Source: Mycobacterium sp. OAS707
GTDB taxonomy: Bacteria > Actinomycetota > Actinomycetes > Mycobacteriales > Mycobacteriaceae
Reading direction: 5' to 3'
Assembly (NCBI RefSeq): GCF_014873705.1
Contig: NZ_JADBDS010000001.1
Location: 124,001-188,000, forward strand
DNA length: 64,000 nucleotides
Made by a program: the position numbers and the translations under genes. Below are positions 1 through 11,010 of this stretch, piece after piece. Within the stretch, counting starts at the first letter, position 1; each line of letters starts with the position of its first letter. The notes beneath the pieces were generated by a model, which saw only the letters and a list, made by a program, of their open reading frames with translations, was not told the origin of the DNA and ran no database searches.

Positions 1-36
1 GACGTGCGATTCGCTCACAGCAAAAGGTTACGCTCG

Positions 37-906
37 CTACCTTGCTTTACCCGGGAAATACTTGACGATGCCTTCCTGAACCACGGTGGCCAGCAGTTGG
101 CCCGACCGGTTGAAGAAATGTCCGGTGCCAAGGCCCCGCGAATCCGCCGCCACCGGCGAGGACGTGGAGTAAAGCACCCATTCGTCGAAGTGCACCGGCC
201 GGTGAAACCACACCGAATGGTTGGTGGTCACGGCGAAGATGCGGTCGTAGCCCCACGACAGGCCGTGCGTGGTGATGATCGAGTCGAGCACGGTGGTGTC
301 CGACGAATACACCATCGCGGCGGCGTGCATGACCGGGTCGTCGGGCATCCGCGCGACCGTCCTCATCCAGACCCGGTTGTGTGGGAGCCGCTCGCCCTTG
401 TCGCGCATCACCCACGCCGGGTCGTTGGTGTAGCGCCAGTCGATCGGCCGCAGCGCCTCGACGAAATGCGGCACGACGTCCTCGTACCCCTGCAGCAGAT
501 CATCCACCGGCAGTAGCGATTCCGGGTCGGTGAGCACGGGAGGTTCGACGCCGTGTTCGAGCCCTTGCCCGCCGGCCAGGTAGGAGACCATGGCCGTGGT
601 CAACACTTGACCGTCCTGCATCACGTCGACGCGCCGGTTGGCGAAGCGACGCTCGTCGCGCAGTCGCACCACATGGAATTCGAGATCCTTCTCCGGATCC
701 CCGCCTGCGATGAAATGCACCGACATCGCGCTCGGCGGAATTTCGTGCTCGAGGCTGCGGCTGGCGGCCACGAAGGCCTGGGCCATCATCTGGCCACCGA
801 AGGTTCTTATCGGGTTCTTGCTCGGGTGCGAACCGATGAAAAGGTCGTCGTCCTCGCGGGCGAGGTCGAGGATCGCCAGCAGCTCTTTGAAGTCCGCTGT
901 CGACAC
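37..906 (-). CDS. tesB: Acyl-CoA thioesterase II (TesB)
   Basis: Hydrolyses acyl-CoA to free fatty acid and CoA in the cytoplasm. The 289-residue length is usual for the double-hotdog TesB family. The N-terminal hotdog carries IGSHPSKNPIRTFGGQMMAQ near residue 25. Residues matching the E. coli TesB catalytic set are visible: Asp203 in SSDTTVLDS, Thr227 or Thr228 in AVTTNHSVWFH, and Gln277 in ATVVQEGIVKYF. It follows pyk by 19 bases on the same strand, so the two are probably co-transcribed, as in M. tuberculosis (Rv1617-Rv1618). Family is clear; physiological substrate is not. Confidence 0.93.
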   Translation of the reverse strand: MSTADFKELLAILDLAREDDDLFIGSHPSKNPIRTFGGQMMAQAFVAASRSLEHEIPPSAMSVHFIAGGDPEKDLEFHVVRLRDERRFANRRVDVMQDGQVLTTAMVSYLAGGQGLEHGVEPPVLTDPESLLPVDDLLQGYEDVVPHFVEALRPIDWRYTNDPAWVMRDKGERLPHNRVWMRTVARMPDDPVMHAAAMVYSSDTTVLDSIITTHGLSWGYDRIFAVTTNHSVWFHRPVHFDEWVLYSTSSPVAADSRGLGTGHFFNRSGQLLATVVQEGIVKYFPGKAR

Positions 907-925
907 TCAAAACCTCCTGATCCGA

Positions 926-2344
<1,419 letters not shown>

Positions 2345-2371
2345 GGTTGATGAGCATAGCGGTGAATCGGT

Positions 2372-3880
2372 TCAGACGACGGCCAGGGGAAGCGCTCCCG
2401 GCTTGACAGGTTCGGGCAGATCCGACTCGCCCATCAGGTATGTATCGACGGCGTGCGCGGCGCTGCGACCCTCCGCGATGGCCCACACGATCAGCGACGC
2501 GCCGCGGTGCGCGTCACCGCAGACAAACACGCCGGGGGCGTCTGTCTGCCAATCCGAGCCGCACGGCAAAGCCCCGCGCCGGTTCAGTGTCAGACCAAGA
2601 CCGTCCAGCAGCGGCATGTGCTCGACACCGTCGAAGCCGATGGCAAGCAGCGCCAATTCACAGGGAATCTCAAGCGACTCCCCAACCGGGGTGATGCGTC
2701 TGCGACCGTCGTCGTCGCGGTCGACCTTGACCTCCGCGATCTCCATTGCGCGCAGGTGGCCGTGCTCGTCGCCGAGGAATCGCTGCACGGCGACCTCGTA
2801 GTGGCGGGCGCCACCCTCGGCGTGCGCGGGCGAGAGCCGGGTGCGCAGCACGATCGGCCACATCGGCCACGGCGAGCGGGACTCGTCGCGGTACTCCGGC
2901 GGCTCGGGGTTGTAGTCCAGTTGCGTCACGGACTTGGCGCCCTGCCGGTGCGCGGTGCCCAGGCAGTCGGCACCGGTGTCGCCGCCGCCGATGATCACCA
3001 CGTGCTTGTCCTTGGCGGACAGCGGGCTCGGCCCGTCGCCCTCGCACTCCTTGTTCGCGGGCACCAGATGCTCCATCGCGAGGTGCACGCCCTTGAGGTG
3101 GCGGCCCTCGACGTCGTTGTCCCGCCCCCTCAGCGCGCCCACTGCGAGCACTATCGCGTCGTATTGCGCTCTGAGCTGTTCGACCGTGATGTCGACGCCG
3201 ACTTCGGTCTCGGTGACGAAACGGGTTCCCTCAGCCCGCATTTGGGCCAGCCGCTGGTTCAGCGTGGCCTTCTCCAGCTTGTACTCGGGGATGCCGTAGC
3301 GCATCAGGCCCCCGATACGGTCGTCGCGCTCGTAGACGGTGACGTCGTGGCCGGCTCGCGTGAGTTGTTGTGCGGCAGCAAGTCCCGCCGGCCCGGAACC
3401 GACGATCGCGACCTTTTTGCCAGTGGAGATAGCGGCAGGCTCGGGCTCGACGATGCCGTACATCCAGGCGTGATCGGCGATCGTCTGCTCGATCCGCTTG
3501 ATCGTCACGCTGCCGCCGGTCTGCTCCTCGGCGATGGAGAGCACGCAGGCGGTTTCACACGGCGCGGGGCACAGCCGGCCGGTGAACTCCGGGAAGTTGT
3601 TGGTGGCATGCAGCCGATTGCTCGCTGCATCCCAGCGACCACGGCGGACCAGGTCGTTCCACTCGGGGATCAGGTTGCCGAGCGGACAGCCAGCGGTTCC
3701 CGAGTGGCAGAACGGGATTCCGCAGTCCATGCAGCGGCCGGCCTGCTGGGACACCTCGCCTGCACGCTCGTGGGGATCCTGGCGTTCGTAGACCTCATGC
3801 CAGTCACCGACGCGCTCGTCCACGGGTCGCTTGGCGGCTTCGACCCTGGGTATCTTCAGAAACCCGGTTGGGTCAGCCAC
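2372..3880 (-). CDS. gltD: Glutamate synthase small (beta) subunit
   Basis: FAD/NADPH-dependent electron-donor subunit of glutamate synthase; passes electrons to the large subunit to reduce 2-oxoglutarate plus glutamine to two glutamates. 502 residues, typical for GltD. The N-terminal Cys clusters that bind two [4Fe-4S] centres are visible (CMDCGIPFC...CPLGN and CPAPCETAC). An FAD Rossmann motif [14 protein letters not shown] lies near residue 155, and an NADPH motif [13 protein letters not shown] near 295. Its start overlaps the gltB stop by 8 bases, consistent with translational coupling of the two subunits. Confidence 0.96.
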   Translation of the reverse strand: MADPTGFLKIPRVEAAKRPVDERVGDWHEVYERQDPHERAGEVSQQAGRCMDCGIPFCHSGTAGCPLGNLIPEWNDLVRRGRWDAASNRLHATNNFPEFTGRLCPAPCETACVLSIAEEQTGGSVTIKRIEQTIADHAWMYGIVEPEPAAISTGKKVAIVGSGPAGLAAAQQLTRAGHDVTVYERDDRIGGLMRYGIPEYKLEKATLNQRLAQMRAEGTRFVTETEVGVDITVEQLRAQYDAIVLAVGALRGRDNDVEGRHLKGVHLAMEHLVPANKECEGDGPSPLSAKDKHVVIIGGGDTGADCLGTAHRQGAKSVTQLDYNPEPPEYRDESRSPWPMWPIVLRTRLSPAHAEGGARHYEVAVQRFLGDEHGHLRAMEIAEVKVDRDDDGRRRITPVGESLEIPCELALLAIGFDGVEHMPLLDGLGLTLNRRGALPCGSDWQTDAPGVFVCGDAHRGASLIVWAIAEGRSAAHAVDTYLMGESDLPEPVKPGALPLAVV

Positions 3881-6800
3881 GGCTGGCCTCCATGATCGCG
3901 GTGTCCACGTCCCTGCCCTCCCGCTTGGCCACCAAGGTGGCCTGCAGCACGCGCTGGTAGTCGGTCGGCATGACCTTCGTGAATTGTGCGCTGCGCCTTG
4001 GCCAATCGGAGAGCACCGACGTGGCGAGGGTGCTTCCGGTGTAGCCGGCGTGTTTGGCGATCACGTCGTGCAGCCAGGTCAGGTCCTCGGGCTCGAGGCG
4101 CTGCAGCTCGACCATCTCGGTGTTGACCTTTCTCGGGTCAAGCCCCAGCACGAACGCGATACCGCCGGACATGCCCGCGGCCATGTTCCGGCCGGTCTTG
4201 CCGAGAACCACGACGCGTCCGCCGGTCATGTACTCACACGCGTGGTCGCCAACGCCTTCGACGACGGTGAGCGCACCGGAGTTGCGCGCGGCGAACCGCT
4301 CCCCGACCCGCCCGCGCAGGTACACCTCGCCGGAAGTGGCGCCGAACAGCAACGTGTTACCCGCGATCACGTTGTCCTCGGGCAGGAACAAGACGTCGTC
4401 CGGTGGCCGGACGATCACCCGACCGCCCGAAAGACCCTTGCCGACATAATCATTCGCATCGCCGATCAACTCGAGCGTGATGCCCGGCGGCAGGAACGCG
4501 CCGATCGACTGGCCCGCCGATCCGGTGAGCGTGACATGAATGGTGTTGTCGGGCAGGCCTTGCGCGCCGTAGCGGCGGGTCACCTCCGAGCCCAGCAGCG
4601 TGCCGACAGTGCGGTTGACGTTGCGCACAGGCAGCTCGAGCCTGACCGGGTGGGCGTCCTCGAGGGCGCCCTCGGCGAGCTGGATCAGGGTGCGGTCAAG
4701 GGCTTGATCCAGGCCGTGGTCTTGAGTGGTGGTGCGGCGGCGCTGAGGGCCGTCAGGCACGGCGAACACCGGGGTCAGGTCGAGGCCCTGGGTCTTCCAG
4801 TGCGCGATACCCTCGGCGGTGTCGAGCATCTCGGCGTGGCCGATGGCCTCATCGAGGCTGCGGAAGCCGAGCTCGGCCAGATACCGCCGGATGTCCTCGG
4901 CGATGAACCGGAAGAAGTTCTCGACGAACTCTGGCTTGCCGTTGAATCTGGCTCGCAGTTCCGGGTTTTGGGTCGCGACGCCGACCGGGCAGGTGTCGAG
5001 GTGACACACCCGCATCATGATGCAGCCCGACACCACCAACGGCGCGGTGGCGAAGCCGTACTCCTCGGCACCGAGCAGCGCGGCGACGATCACGTCGCGG
5101 GCCGTCCGCATCCCACCGTCGCACTGCACGGTGATGCGGTCACGCAACCCGTTGAGCACCAACGTCTGCTGGGTGTCGGCGAGGCCGATCTCCCATGGCA
5201 CCCCGGCGTGTTTGAGGCTCGTCAGAGGAGCGGCACCCGTGCCACCGTCGTAGCCCGAGATCAGCACCACGTCCGCATGCGCTTTCGACACGCCCGCGGC
5301 GACCGTTCCCACACCGACCGAGCTGACGAGCTTGACGTGGATGCGGGCCTCGGAGTTGGCGTTCTTCAGGTCGTGGATCAGCTGAGCGAGGTCCTCGATC
5401 GAATAGATGTCGTGGTGCGGCGGCGGGCTGATCAGCCCGACGCCGGGCGTCGAGTGCCGGGTCTTGGCGATGTTCGGATACACCTTGAAGCCCGGAAGCT
5501 GGCCGCCCTCACCGGGTTTGGCGCCTTGGGCCATCTTGATCTGAATGTCGGTGGCGTTCACCAGGTAGTCGCTGGTGACACCGAAGCGACCACTTGCGAC
5601 CTGCTTGACGGCGCTGCGGCGCTTCGGGTCATGAAGCCGGTCGACGTCCTCGCCGCCCTCACCGGAGTTCGACCGGCCGCCGAGGTTGTTCATGGCGACG
5701 GCCATGGTCTCGTGGGCTTCGGCGGAGATGGAGCCGTAGCTCATCGCACCGGTGTTGAAGCGCGTGACGATCGATTCGACGGACTCGACCTCCTCCAGCG
5801 GGACTGGCGGCCTCAGCTTCTTGAAATCGAACAGTCCCCGTAGCGTGCCGCCCTGCTTCGACAGCCGGTTCACCTCGTCCGAGTACTGCTGGAAGACCTC
5901 ATGCCGGCCGGTGCGCGTGGAATGCTGAAGCAGGAAAACCACTTCCGGGGTGAACAAGTGCAGCTCACCCTCGCGACGGAACGCGTACTCACCGCCTACC
6001 TCGAGGCGACGATGCACCCGCTCGGTCGGGTTCTCCGGATAGGCGCGGCGATGGCGAAGCTTGACTTCCTCCGCGATCACGTCCAGTCCGGCTCCCCCGA
6101 GTTGGGTTGGCGTTCCGGTGAAGTACTCGTCGATGACGTCTTTGTTGATGCCGACGGCCTCGAATCCCTGTGCGCCCGTATAGGAGGCGACGGTGGAGAT
6201 GCCCATCTTGCTCATCACCTTCATCACGCCCTTGCCGAGCGCCTTGAGGTAATTGCGCACGGCGGTGGCGGGTTCGATGCCGGTGAGTTCGCCCTCGCGG
6301 ATCAGGTCCTCGATGGACTCGAAAGCCAGATACGGGTTGACCGCGGCCGCACCGAAGCCGATGAGCATCGCGATGTGATGCACCTCGCGGGCGTCACCGC
6401 TTTCCACGACGAGCGCGACCGAGGTGCGTTCCTTGGTGCGGACGAGGTGGTGGTGTACCGCAGAGACCGCAAGCAGCGACGGGATGGGGGCCCTGGTGTG
6501 GTCGGAGTCGCGGTCGGAGATGACCAGTGTCCGTGCACCTTTGGCGATCGCCTCACATGCCCGGTGCTGCAGTTCCTCGAGTGCATCGGCGAGACCCTCA
6601 CCGCCGCGTTCCACCTCATACAGTGCCTTCAGCACGGTGGTCCGCAGGCCGGGGTGCTCGTGGTCGTCGTTGATGTGGACGATCTTGTTGAGCTCGTCGT
6701 TGTCGAGGACGGGCCATCCGAGCACGATCTGGCGACACGACGCGGCGGTCGGTTCGAGCAGGTTCTGCTCGGGGCCCATGACACGCGCCATGGAGGTGAC

Positions 6801-8399
6801 GATCTCCTCGCGGATCGCGTCGAGCGGCGGGTTGGTCACCTGGGCGAAGAGCTCGACGAAGTAGTCGTAGAGCAGCCGCGAGCGTTGGGACAACACGGCC
6901 GTCGGGGTGTCGGTGCCCATCGACCCCAACGGTTCGGCGCCCGATGCCGCCATCGGGGTCAGCAGGATGCGCAGGTCTTCCTCGGAGTAGCCGAACGAGA
7001 TCTGGCGGCGCACCACCGATTCGTGGTTGGGCTGGACGCGGTGCCGCTCGGGGAGGGTCTTGAGGTCGAGTAGGCCGGCATGCAGCCATTCGCCGTAGGG
7101 CTCCTGCTTGCTCAGGTCCTCTTTGATCTCGTCGTCGGAGACGATACGGCCCTGCGAGGTGTCGACGAGGAACATCTTCCCGGGCTGCAGCCGTCCCTTG
7201 GCGACGATCTCGGCGGACGGCACGTCGAGCACACCGCTTTCACTGGCCAAGATGATGCGGTCGTCGATGGTTCGCCACCACCGGCCGGGCCGTAATCCGT
7301 TGCGGTCCAACACCGCTCCGACGAGCGTGCCGTCGGTGAACGTCACGCAGGCGGGGCCGTCCCACGGTTCCATCAGCGAGGCGTGGAACTGCCAGAACGC
7401 GCGCTCGGCAGCGTCCATGGTGGTGGCGTTCTCCCACGCCTCGGGGATCATCATCAACACCGCGTGCGGCAGGCTGCGGCCGCCGAGGTGCAGCAGTTCG
7501 AGCACCTCGTCGAAGGAGGCCGAGTCGGAGGCCTCCGGCGTGCAGATCGGCGAGAGTCGGGACAGGTCGCCGGGGATCTGCGAGCTGGCGAGCATGGCCT
7601 CGCGGGCGTGCATGCGGTTGCGGTTGCCACGCACGGTGTTGATCTCGCCGTTGTGTGCGACGAAGCGGTACGGGTGGGCCAGCGGCCACGACGGGAATGT
7701 GTTCGTGGAAAAGCGGCTGTGCACGATGGCGATCGCACTGACGCAGCGTTCGTCGCGCAGATCCGGAAAGTATTGGGGCAGCTGCATTGTCGTGAGCATG
7801 CCCTTGTAGACGATGGTGCGGCTGGACAGCGACGGGAAGTACACGCCGCTACGCTCGGCGCGTTTGCGCAGTGGGTAGACCCGGCGGTCGAGATCGATGC
7901 CGCCGACGTCGCCTTCGGGAGCCGAGACGAATAACTGCGCCATGTATGGCATGCAGCTTCGCGCCGTGGCGCCGACCTCGGCGCCGTCGGCGTCGACGGG
8001 TACCGTGCGCCAGCCGAGGACACGTAGACCTTCCTCGGCGGCGATGGCCTCGACGCCTTCTTGTGCGGCCGCGCGGGCGTCGGCGTCCTGCGGAAGGAAG
8101 CAGATGCCCGCGGCGAACGTGTTGGCGCCTGCCTCGGCGACAGCCGGCAGGTCGAAGTCGACAACCTCGGTGAGGAGCTCGACGGGCAGCTGGATGAGGA
8201 TGCCCGCTCCGTCACCGCTGTTGGGTTCGGCGCCTGCGGCTCCGCGGTGTTCGAGGTGTTCCAAAGCGATCAGCCCGTCGGCGACGATGCCGTGCGAGCG
8301 GCGACCCTGGATGTCGGCGACCATGGCCACGCCACAGGAGTCTGATTCGTTTGCTGGGTCGTATAGACCCTGAGGTTTGGGGAATGCCGAATACAGCAT
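3873..8399 (-). CDS. gltB: Glutamate synthase large (alpha) subunit
   Basis: Large NADPH-GOGAT subunit: releases ammonia from glutamine, channels it to the synthase site and makes glutamate. 1508 residues is full length. Cys22 in [10 protein letters not shown] is the expected N-terminal nucleophile after removal of a 21-residue propeptide. The central and FMN-binding synthase domains follow, then the [3Fe-4S] motif [12 protein letters not shown] (Cys-x5-Cys-x4-Cys) near residue 1130, and the C-terminal beta-helix GXGXG domain ([20 protein letters not shown]). The ATG is preceded by a GGAGGGG ribosome-binding site. First gene of the glt-pyk-tesB group. Confidence 0.97.
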   Translation of the reverse strand: MLYSAFPKPQGLYDPANESDSCGVAMVADIQGRRSHGIVADGLIALEHLEHRGAAGAEPNSGDGAGILIQLPVELLTEVVDFDLPAVAEAGANTFAAGICFLPQDADARAAAQEGVEAIAAEEGLRVLGWRTVPVDADGAEVGATARSCMPYMAQLFVSAPEGDVGGIDLDRRVYPLRKRAERSGVYFPSLSSRTIVYKGMLTTMQLPQYFPDLRDERCVSAIAIVHSRFSTNTFPSWPLAHPYRFVAHNGEINTVRGNRNRMHAREAMLASSQIPGDLSRLSPICTPEASDSASFDEVLELLHLGGRSLPHAVLMMIPEAWENATTMDAAERAFWQFHASLMEPWDGPACVTFTDGTLVGAVLDRNGLRPGRWWRTIDDRIILASESGVLDVPSAEIVAKGRLQPGKMFLVDTSQGRIVSDDEIKEDLSKQEPYGEWLHAGLLDLKTLPERHRVQPNHESVVRRQISFGYSEEDLRILLTPMAASGAEPLGSMGTDTPTAVLSQRSRLLYDYFVELFAQVTNPPLDAIREEIVTSMARVMGPEQNLLEPTAASCRQIVLGWPVLDNDELNKIVHINDDHEHPGLRTTVLKALYEVERGGEGLADALEELQHRACEAIAKGARTLVISDRDSDHTRAPIPSLLAVSAVHHHLVRTKERTSVALVVESGDAREVHHIAMLIGFGAAAVNPYLAFESIEDLIREGELTGIEPATAVRNYLKALGKGVMKVMSKMGISTVASYTGAQGFEAVGINKDVIDEYFTGTPTQLGGAGLDVIAEEVKLRHRRAYPENPTERVHRRLEVGGEYAFRREGELHLFTPEVVFLLQHSTRTGRHEVFQQYSDEVNRLSKQGGTLRGLFDFKKLRPPVPLEEVESVESIVTRFNTGAMSYGSISAEAHETMAVAMNNLGGRSNSGEGGEDVDRLHDPKRRSAVKQVASGRFGVTSDYLVNATDIQIKMAQGAKPGEGGQLPGFKVYPNIAKTRHSTPGVGLISPPPHHDIYSIEDLAQLIHDLKNANSEARIHVKLVSSVGVGTVAAGVSKAHADVVLISGYDGGTGAAPLTSLKHAGVPWEIGLADTQQTLVLNGLRDRITVQCDGGMRTARDVIVAALLGAEEYGFATAPLVVSGCIMMRVCHLDTCPVGVATQNPELRARFNGKPEFVENFFRFIAEDIRRYLAELGFRSLDEAIGHAEMLDTAEGIAHWKTQGLDLTPVFAVPDGPQRRRTTTQDHGLDQALDRTLIQLAEGALEDAHPVRLELPVRNVNRTVGTLLGSEVTRRYGAQGLPDNTIHVTLTGSAGQSIGAFLPPGITLELIGDANDYVGKGLSGGRVIVRPPDDVLFLPEDNVIAGNTLLFGATSGEVYLRGRVGERFAARNSGALTVVEGVGDHACEYMTGGRVVVLGKTGRNMAAGMSGGIAFVLGLDPRKVNTEMVELQRLEPEDLTWLHDVIAKHAGYTGSTLATSVLSDWPRRSAQFTKVMPTDYQRVLQATLVAKREGRDVDTAIMEASRG

Positions 8400-8482
8400 C
8401 GAGAGGCCCCTCCGCAGTCCGGGAAAATCTTGTCCGGGACTGCACCGGCCCGGTTGGTGATTATATCAGCGCAGCGGTGGAA
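8400..8482 (-). promoter_or_regulatory. gltB promoter and leader with inverted repeat
   Basis: Read on the minus strand, a TATAAT -10 hexamer lies at 8465-8460, about 60 bases before the gltB ATG. The leader contains a perfect 7-base inverted repeat, GCAGTCC at 8414-8420 and GGACTGC at 8436-8442, with 15 bases between. GTCCGGG also occurs twice in it. It could be a leader hairpin or a protein-binding site; the sequence alone does not tell which. Confidence 0.4.
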
Positions 8483-8890
8483 CTACCCGGCGATAAGCGT
8501 CGGGACCAGCGGGAACCCGGGCAGGTTGCGCACCACTGTCCAGGTGATCGCGGCGATGGCGATCACGACGATGACCGGCATCGGCATCAGCTTTTCCCCG
8601 CGTCGCCAGCGCACGAGCAGCCAAGCGGCCAGCATCGGCAGACCGACGAGGAGGAAGACGTTGTCGACGATGGCGGCGGCGATGTCGCCGTGCAGCAGGT
8701 CGTGAGTCATCCGCAACCCGCCGCAGCCTGGGCAATTCCAACCCGTCAGGGCCTTGAACGGGCAGGTCGGGAACGCGAAGTTCGGGCGGTGCGGATCACC
8801 GATGCCGATATAAGCGAGCGCACCCAACGCTGCGGCGCCGGTACCGAGCGCGCCGTAGCGCCGTCCCCGACTTGTCGCGCTAGGTGCCAT
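8483..8890 (-). CDS. DUF2752 membrane protein
   Basis: 135-residue membrane protein of the DUF2752 family, matching Rv1616 by position and pattern. After a basic N-terminus comes a transmembrane segment (about residues 12-27), then the family core CPFKALTGWNCPGCGGLRMTH with three Cys, then two hydrophobic segments (about 55-75 and 90-110). The Cys-rich loop is the family signature; function is unknown. Its ATG lies inside the end of the TM2-domain gene (11-base overlap), so the two are co-translated. No operator or terminator was recognised. Confidence 0.8.
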   Translation of the reverse strand: MAPSATSRGRRYGALGTGAAALGALAYIGIGDPHRPNFAFPTCPFKALTGWNCPGCGGLRMTHDLLHGDIAAAIVDNVFLLVGLPMLAAWLLVRWRRGEKLMPMPVIVVIAIAAITWTVVRNLPGFPLVPTLIAG

Positions 8891-9323
8891 CGCGCAGCGG
8901 ACGGCCCGCTGGGTCGCGGACTTTGTCAGTGAGCATCAACACCGCGTCGATGATGCCCCAGACGATTGCGCCGATGCCGCAGGTGACGATGCCGACAACG
9001 AGCTGCGCGATGCCAAGTCCGGTGTAGCCCAGATAGATGCGGCCGATGCCGACGAGCCCGAACAGCCCGAGCAACTGCAGCAGTCCCGCGACGACCTTCG
9101 ATTTGTCGGACAGCGGCTCGCCGGTGAGCGGGTGGCGGCCGAACGGCGCGGCGGGATCCATGTACGCCTGGGGATACGGCGGCGGGTACTGGCCAGGTGG
9201 CGGGGGGTACTGCCCTGGCGGCGGCGGATATTGGCCCGCCGGCGGCGGCACGTAACTCGGCTGCTGCCCAGGCGGCGGGAACGAACTGCCACTCTCACTG
9301 CCACTGAACTGCGGCTCGGTCAT
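8880..9323 (-). CDS. TM2-domain membrane protein with Pro/Gly/Tyr-rich N-terminus
   Basis: Starting at MTEPQFSG this is a 147-residue protein. The N-terminal half is a low-complexity stretch with repeated PPPGQYP-type units (about residues 13-50), probably cytosolic and disordered. The C-terminal half is a TM2 domain with two hydrophobic hairpin segments (LLQLLGLFGLVGIGRIYLG and IAQLVVGIVTCGIGAIVWG). Position matches Rv1615. An in-frame upstream ATG at 9377 would add 18 residues unlike the family, so I prefer 9323; neither start has a strong ribosome-binding site. Function unknown. Confidence 0.8.
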   Translation of the reverse strand: MTEPQFSGSESGSSFPPPGQQPSYVPPPAGQYPPPPGQYPPPPGQYPPPYPQAYMDPAAPFGRHPLTGEPLSDKSKVVAGLLQLLGLFGLVGIGRIYLGYTGLGIAQLVVGIVTCGIGAIVWGIIDAVLMLTDKVRDPAGRPLRDGT

Positions 9324-9402
9324 GGCATTCAGCATGCCAGAGCGAGACATCCCGTTGTAAGTAAGGAAATCCGCCAAATTCCAGGCGCCTACTCGACCGG
9401 GC

Positions 9403-10920
9403 TCAAAACGGCGGTGGCTTGTTGCGCTCAGCGATGCGGTCGTCGTTGAGTTTGCGCTCGGCGTCGATACTGCGTTGCCGGTGGTAATCGCGAGTGTGCT
9501 TGCGGCGCGGCATCATCAGGCCGGAGGCCACTCGCGGCGAGCGCACCGGCCCCGCAACGGGCGCGGTGGGCTTGCACAGCGTCGGGAAATGCAGCCTGCT
9601 ACCTGGATAGGTCGTGTAGGCCTGTCCGCTGGGCGCCCTCCAGATGAAGGTGCCGTCAGGTGACTGTTGGGCCGACCAGCCCCAGTAAGTCTTGAGCAGG
9701 TGGTGTTTTCGGCACAGACAGCCGAGGTTCGATGCGCACGTGGGCCCAATCGGATACGGGATCGTGTGGTCCAGGTCGCAGCGGTACGCAGGCTCATCAC
9801 AGCCGGGGAAGCGGCATGTCAGATCCCGACAGCGTACGAAGTCGGCCAGTTTCCGTGACGGCACATACCTCGGCTCCGGCGGCGCATCCCCAGGATGAAT
9901 CAGCGGCCGAATCGTAGCAGCGTTCGCGACTTTGGCGGCCAGCAGCGGCGCGGGCATGATCCCGCCACCGATCACCAGCGCAGGATTGGTGTGCGCGGGC
10001 CCCGTCTGCGGCTCAGGCGCCGAGACTTCGGCAATCGTCCTCTCCCGCAACGGCTTATCCGCACCGAACGTCGGCGGAGTTTCGCCGTCCAGCTGTACCG
10101 GTGTGTCATCTGCCAAGCTGCGCTCCTCGGCGATGACGTGAATGACAGGTGCGCTGGGCGCCGAATTGGCGGTCGCCGAGCATTCCGGATCACCGCATTC
10201 GCATGCAAGCCGGTCCGCGCCGATCGCCAAGGCGCCCATGGCATCGGAGCGGCGCTGATCAACCGTGCGGGGGTCCTTGTCGCACAAGCCACGGGCCATG
10301 TTTAGGAGGCGTTGATTCAGCGCAGCCCCGTAGTGGCCGTACAGCATGCCCTGGACGCTGTCCAGCCCGCTGCCGTCGTTGTTGGGCACAATGTCCAGGT
10401 GCCGGCCACGGGAATTAGTCTCCGTGCGCCGCAATGCGCCTGGATCAATCCGGTCCACCCATCTGTCTATCGCCGCCTCGGCCTTGGCCACCGACAGGTC
10501 ACTCCAGCCCGCGACCTCAGCTGCGATCGCCGCATCCAACTGCGTCCGGGCGTCGGGGTCGCGCACCAGCCGGGTGCGCGAGACGATCGTCGTCACCAAT
10601 CGATAGGAGATCGTCCCCGACGCGAAGACCTCAGCGACGCGCGGGAGCCGCTCCCTCAAGGCCATCGCCACCAATAATTGGTGCGACGCCACCCCGTGGG
10701 AAACGTTCTGCGCCGCGGCCACCTCGGCAGCCACCGCATCCCAATTGTCGAGGCACCACTGGTCGCGCTCGGCCGACCCATCGGCAGACCACCGCGCCTC
10801 CAAGACGTCAGCGCTTGCGGCCAACCGCCGCGCGCACGCCGCGTTCTCCACGCACGTCCACGCCCTCACTCCGCCGGCACCAGAAGTACCCGCGGCGGCT
10901 GCGGCCAGCGATTCGAACAT
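9403..10920 (-). CDS. HNH endonuclease, DUF222/13E12 family
   Basis: 505 residues. The N-terminal and central part is the DUF222 domain of mycobacterial 13E12-repeat proteins. The C-terminal HNH domain shows CRFPGC, then DHTIPYPIGPT with the HNH histidine, Asn in ASNLGCLC, and KHHLLKT. The family is multicopy in mycobacterial genomes and some copies lie in mobile REP13E12 elements, but I see no flanking repeats or integrase here. It sits between lgt and the Rv1615-like gene, which are adjacent in M. tuberculosis, so it is probably an insertion. Biological role not established. Confidence 0.88.
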   Translation of the reverse strand: MFESLAAAAAGTSGAGGVRAWTCVENAACARRLAASADVLEARWSADGSAERDQWCLDNWDAVAAEVAAAQNVSHGVASHQLLVAMALRERLPRVAEVFASGTISYRLVTTIVSRTRLVRDPDARTQLDAAIAAEVAGWSDLSVAKAEAAIDRWVDRIDPGALRRTETNSRGRHLDIVPNNDGSGLDSVQGMLYGHYGAALNQRLLNMARGLCDKDPRTVDQRRSDAMGALAIGADRLACECGDPECSATANSAPSAPVIHVIAEERSLADDTPVQLDGETPPTFGADKPLRERTIAEVSAPEPQTGPAHTNPALVIGGGIMPAPLLAAKVANAATIRPLIHPGDAPPEPRYVPSRKLADFVRCRDLTCRFPGCDEPAYRCDLDHTIPYPIGPTCASNLGCLCRKHHLLKTYWGWSAQQSPDGTFIWRAPSGQAYTTYPGSRLHFPTLCKPTAPVAGPVRSPRVASGLMMPRRKHTRDYHRQRSIDAERKLNDDRIAERNKPPPF

Positions 10921-11010
10921 ACTTTCGACAATAATCAGCCAAACTGACGTCCCGCCACACGAAAGATCCAGCCTGTGGATGAATTCGGGCTTGGGGATAA
11001 ACCGCTGTGA

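Noticed and set aside
3831..5843. 670-codon open frame on the plus strand opposite gltB, and similar long frames opposite pyk, gltD and hisF (638-2143, 2453-3895, 23018-24457)
   Set aside because: Shadow frames from high-GC third-position bias; no family features, while the opposite strand encodes complete enzymes.
9403..10920. Insertion sequence or REP13E12 element
   Set aside because: Only the HNH gene is present; no terminal repeats, integrase or target duplication could be seen.
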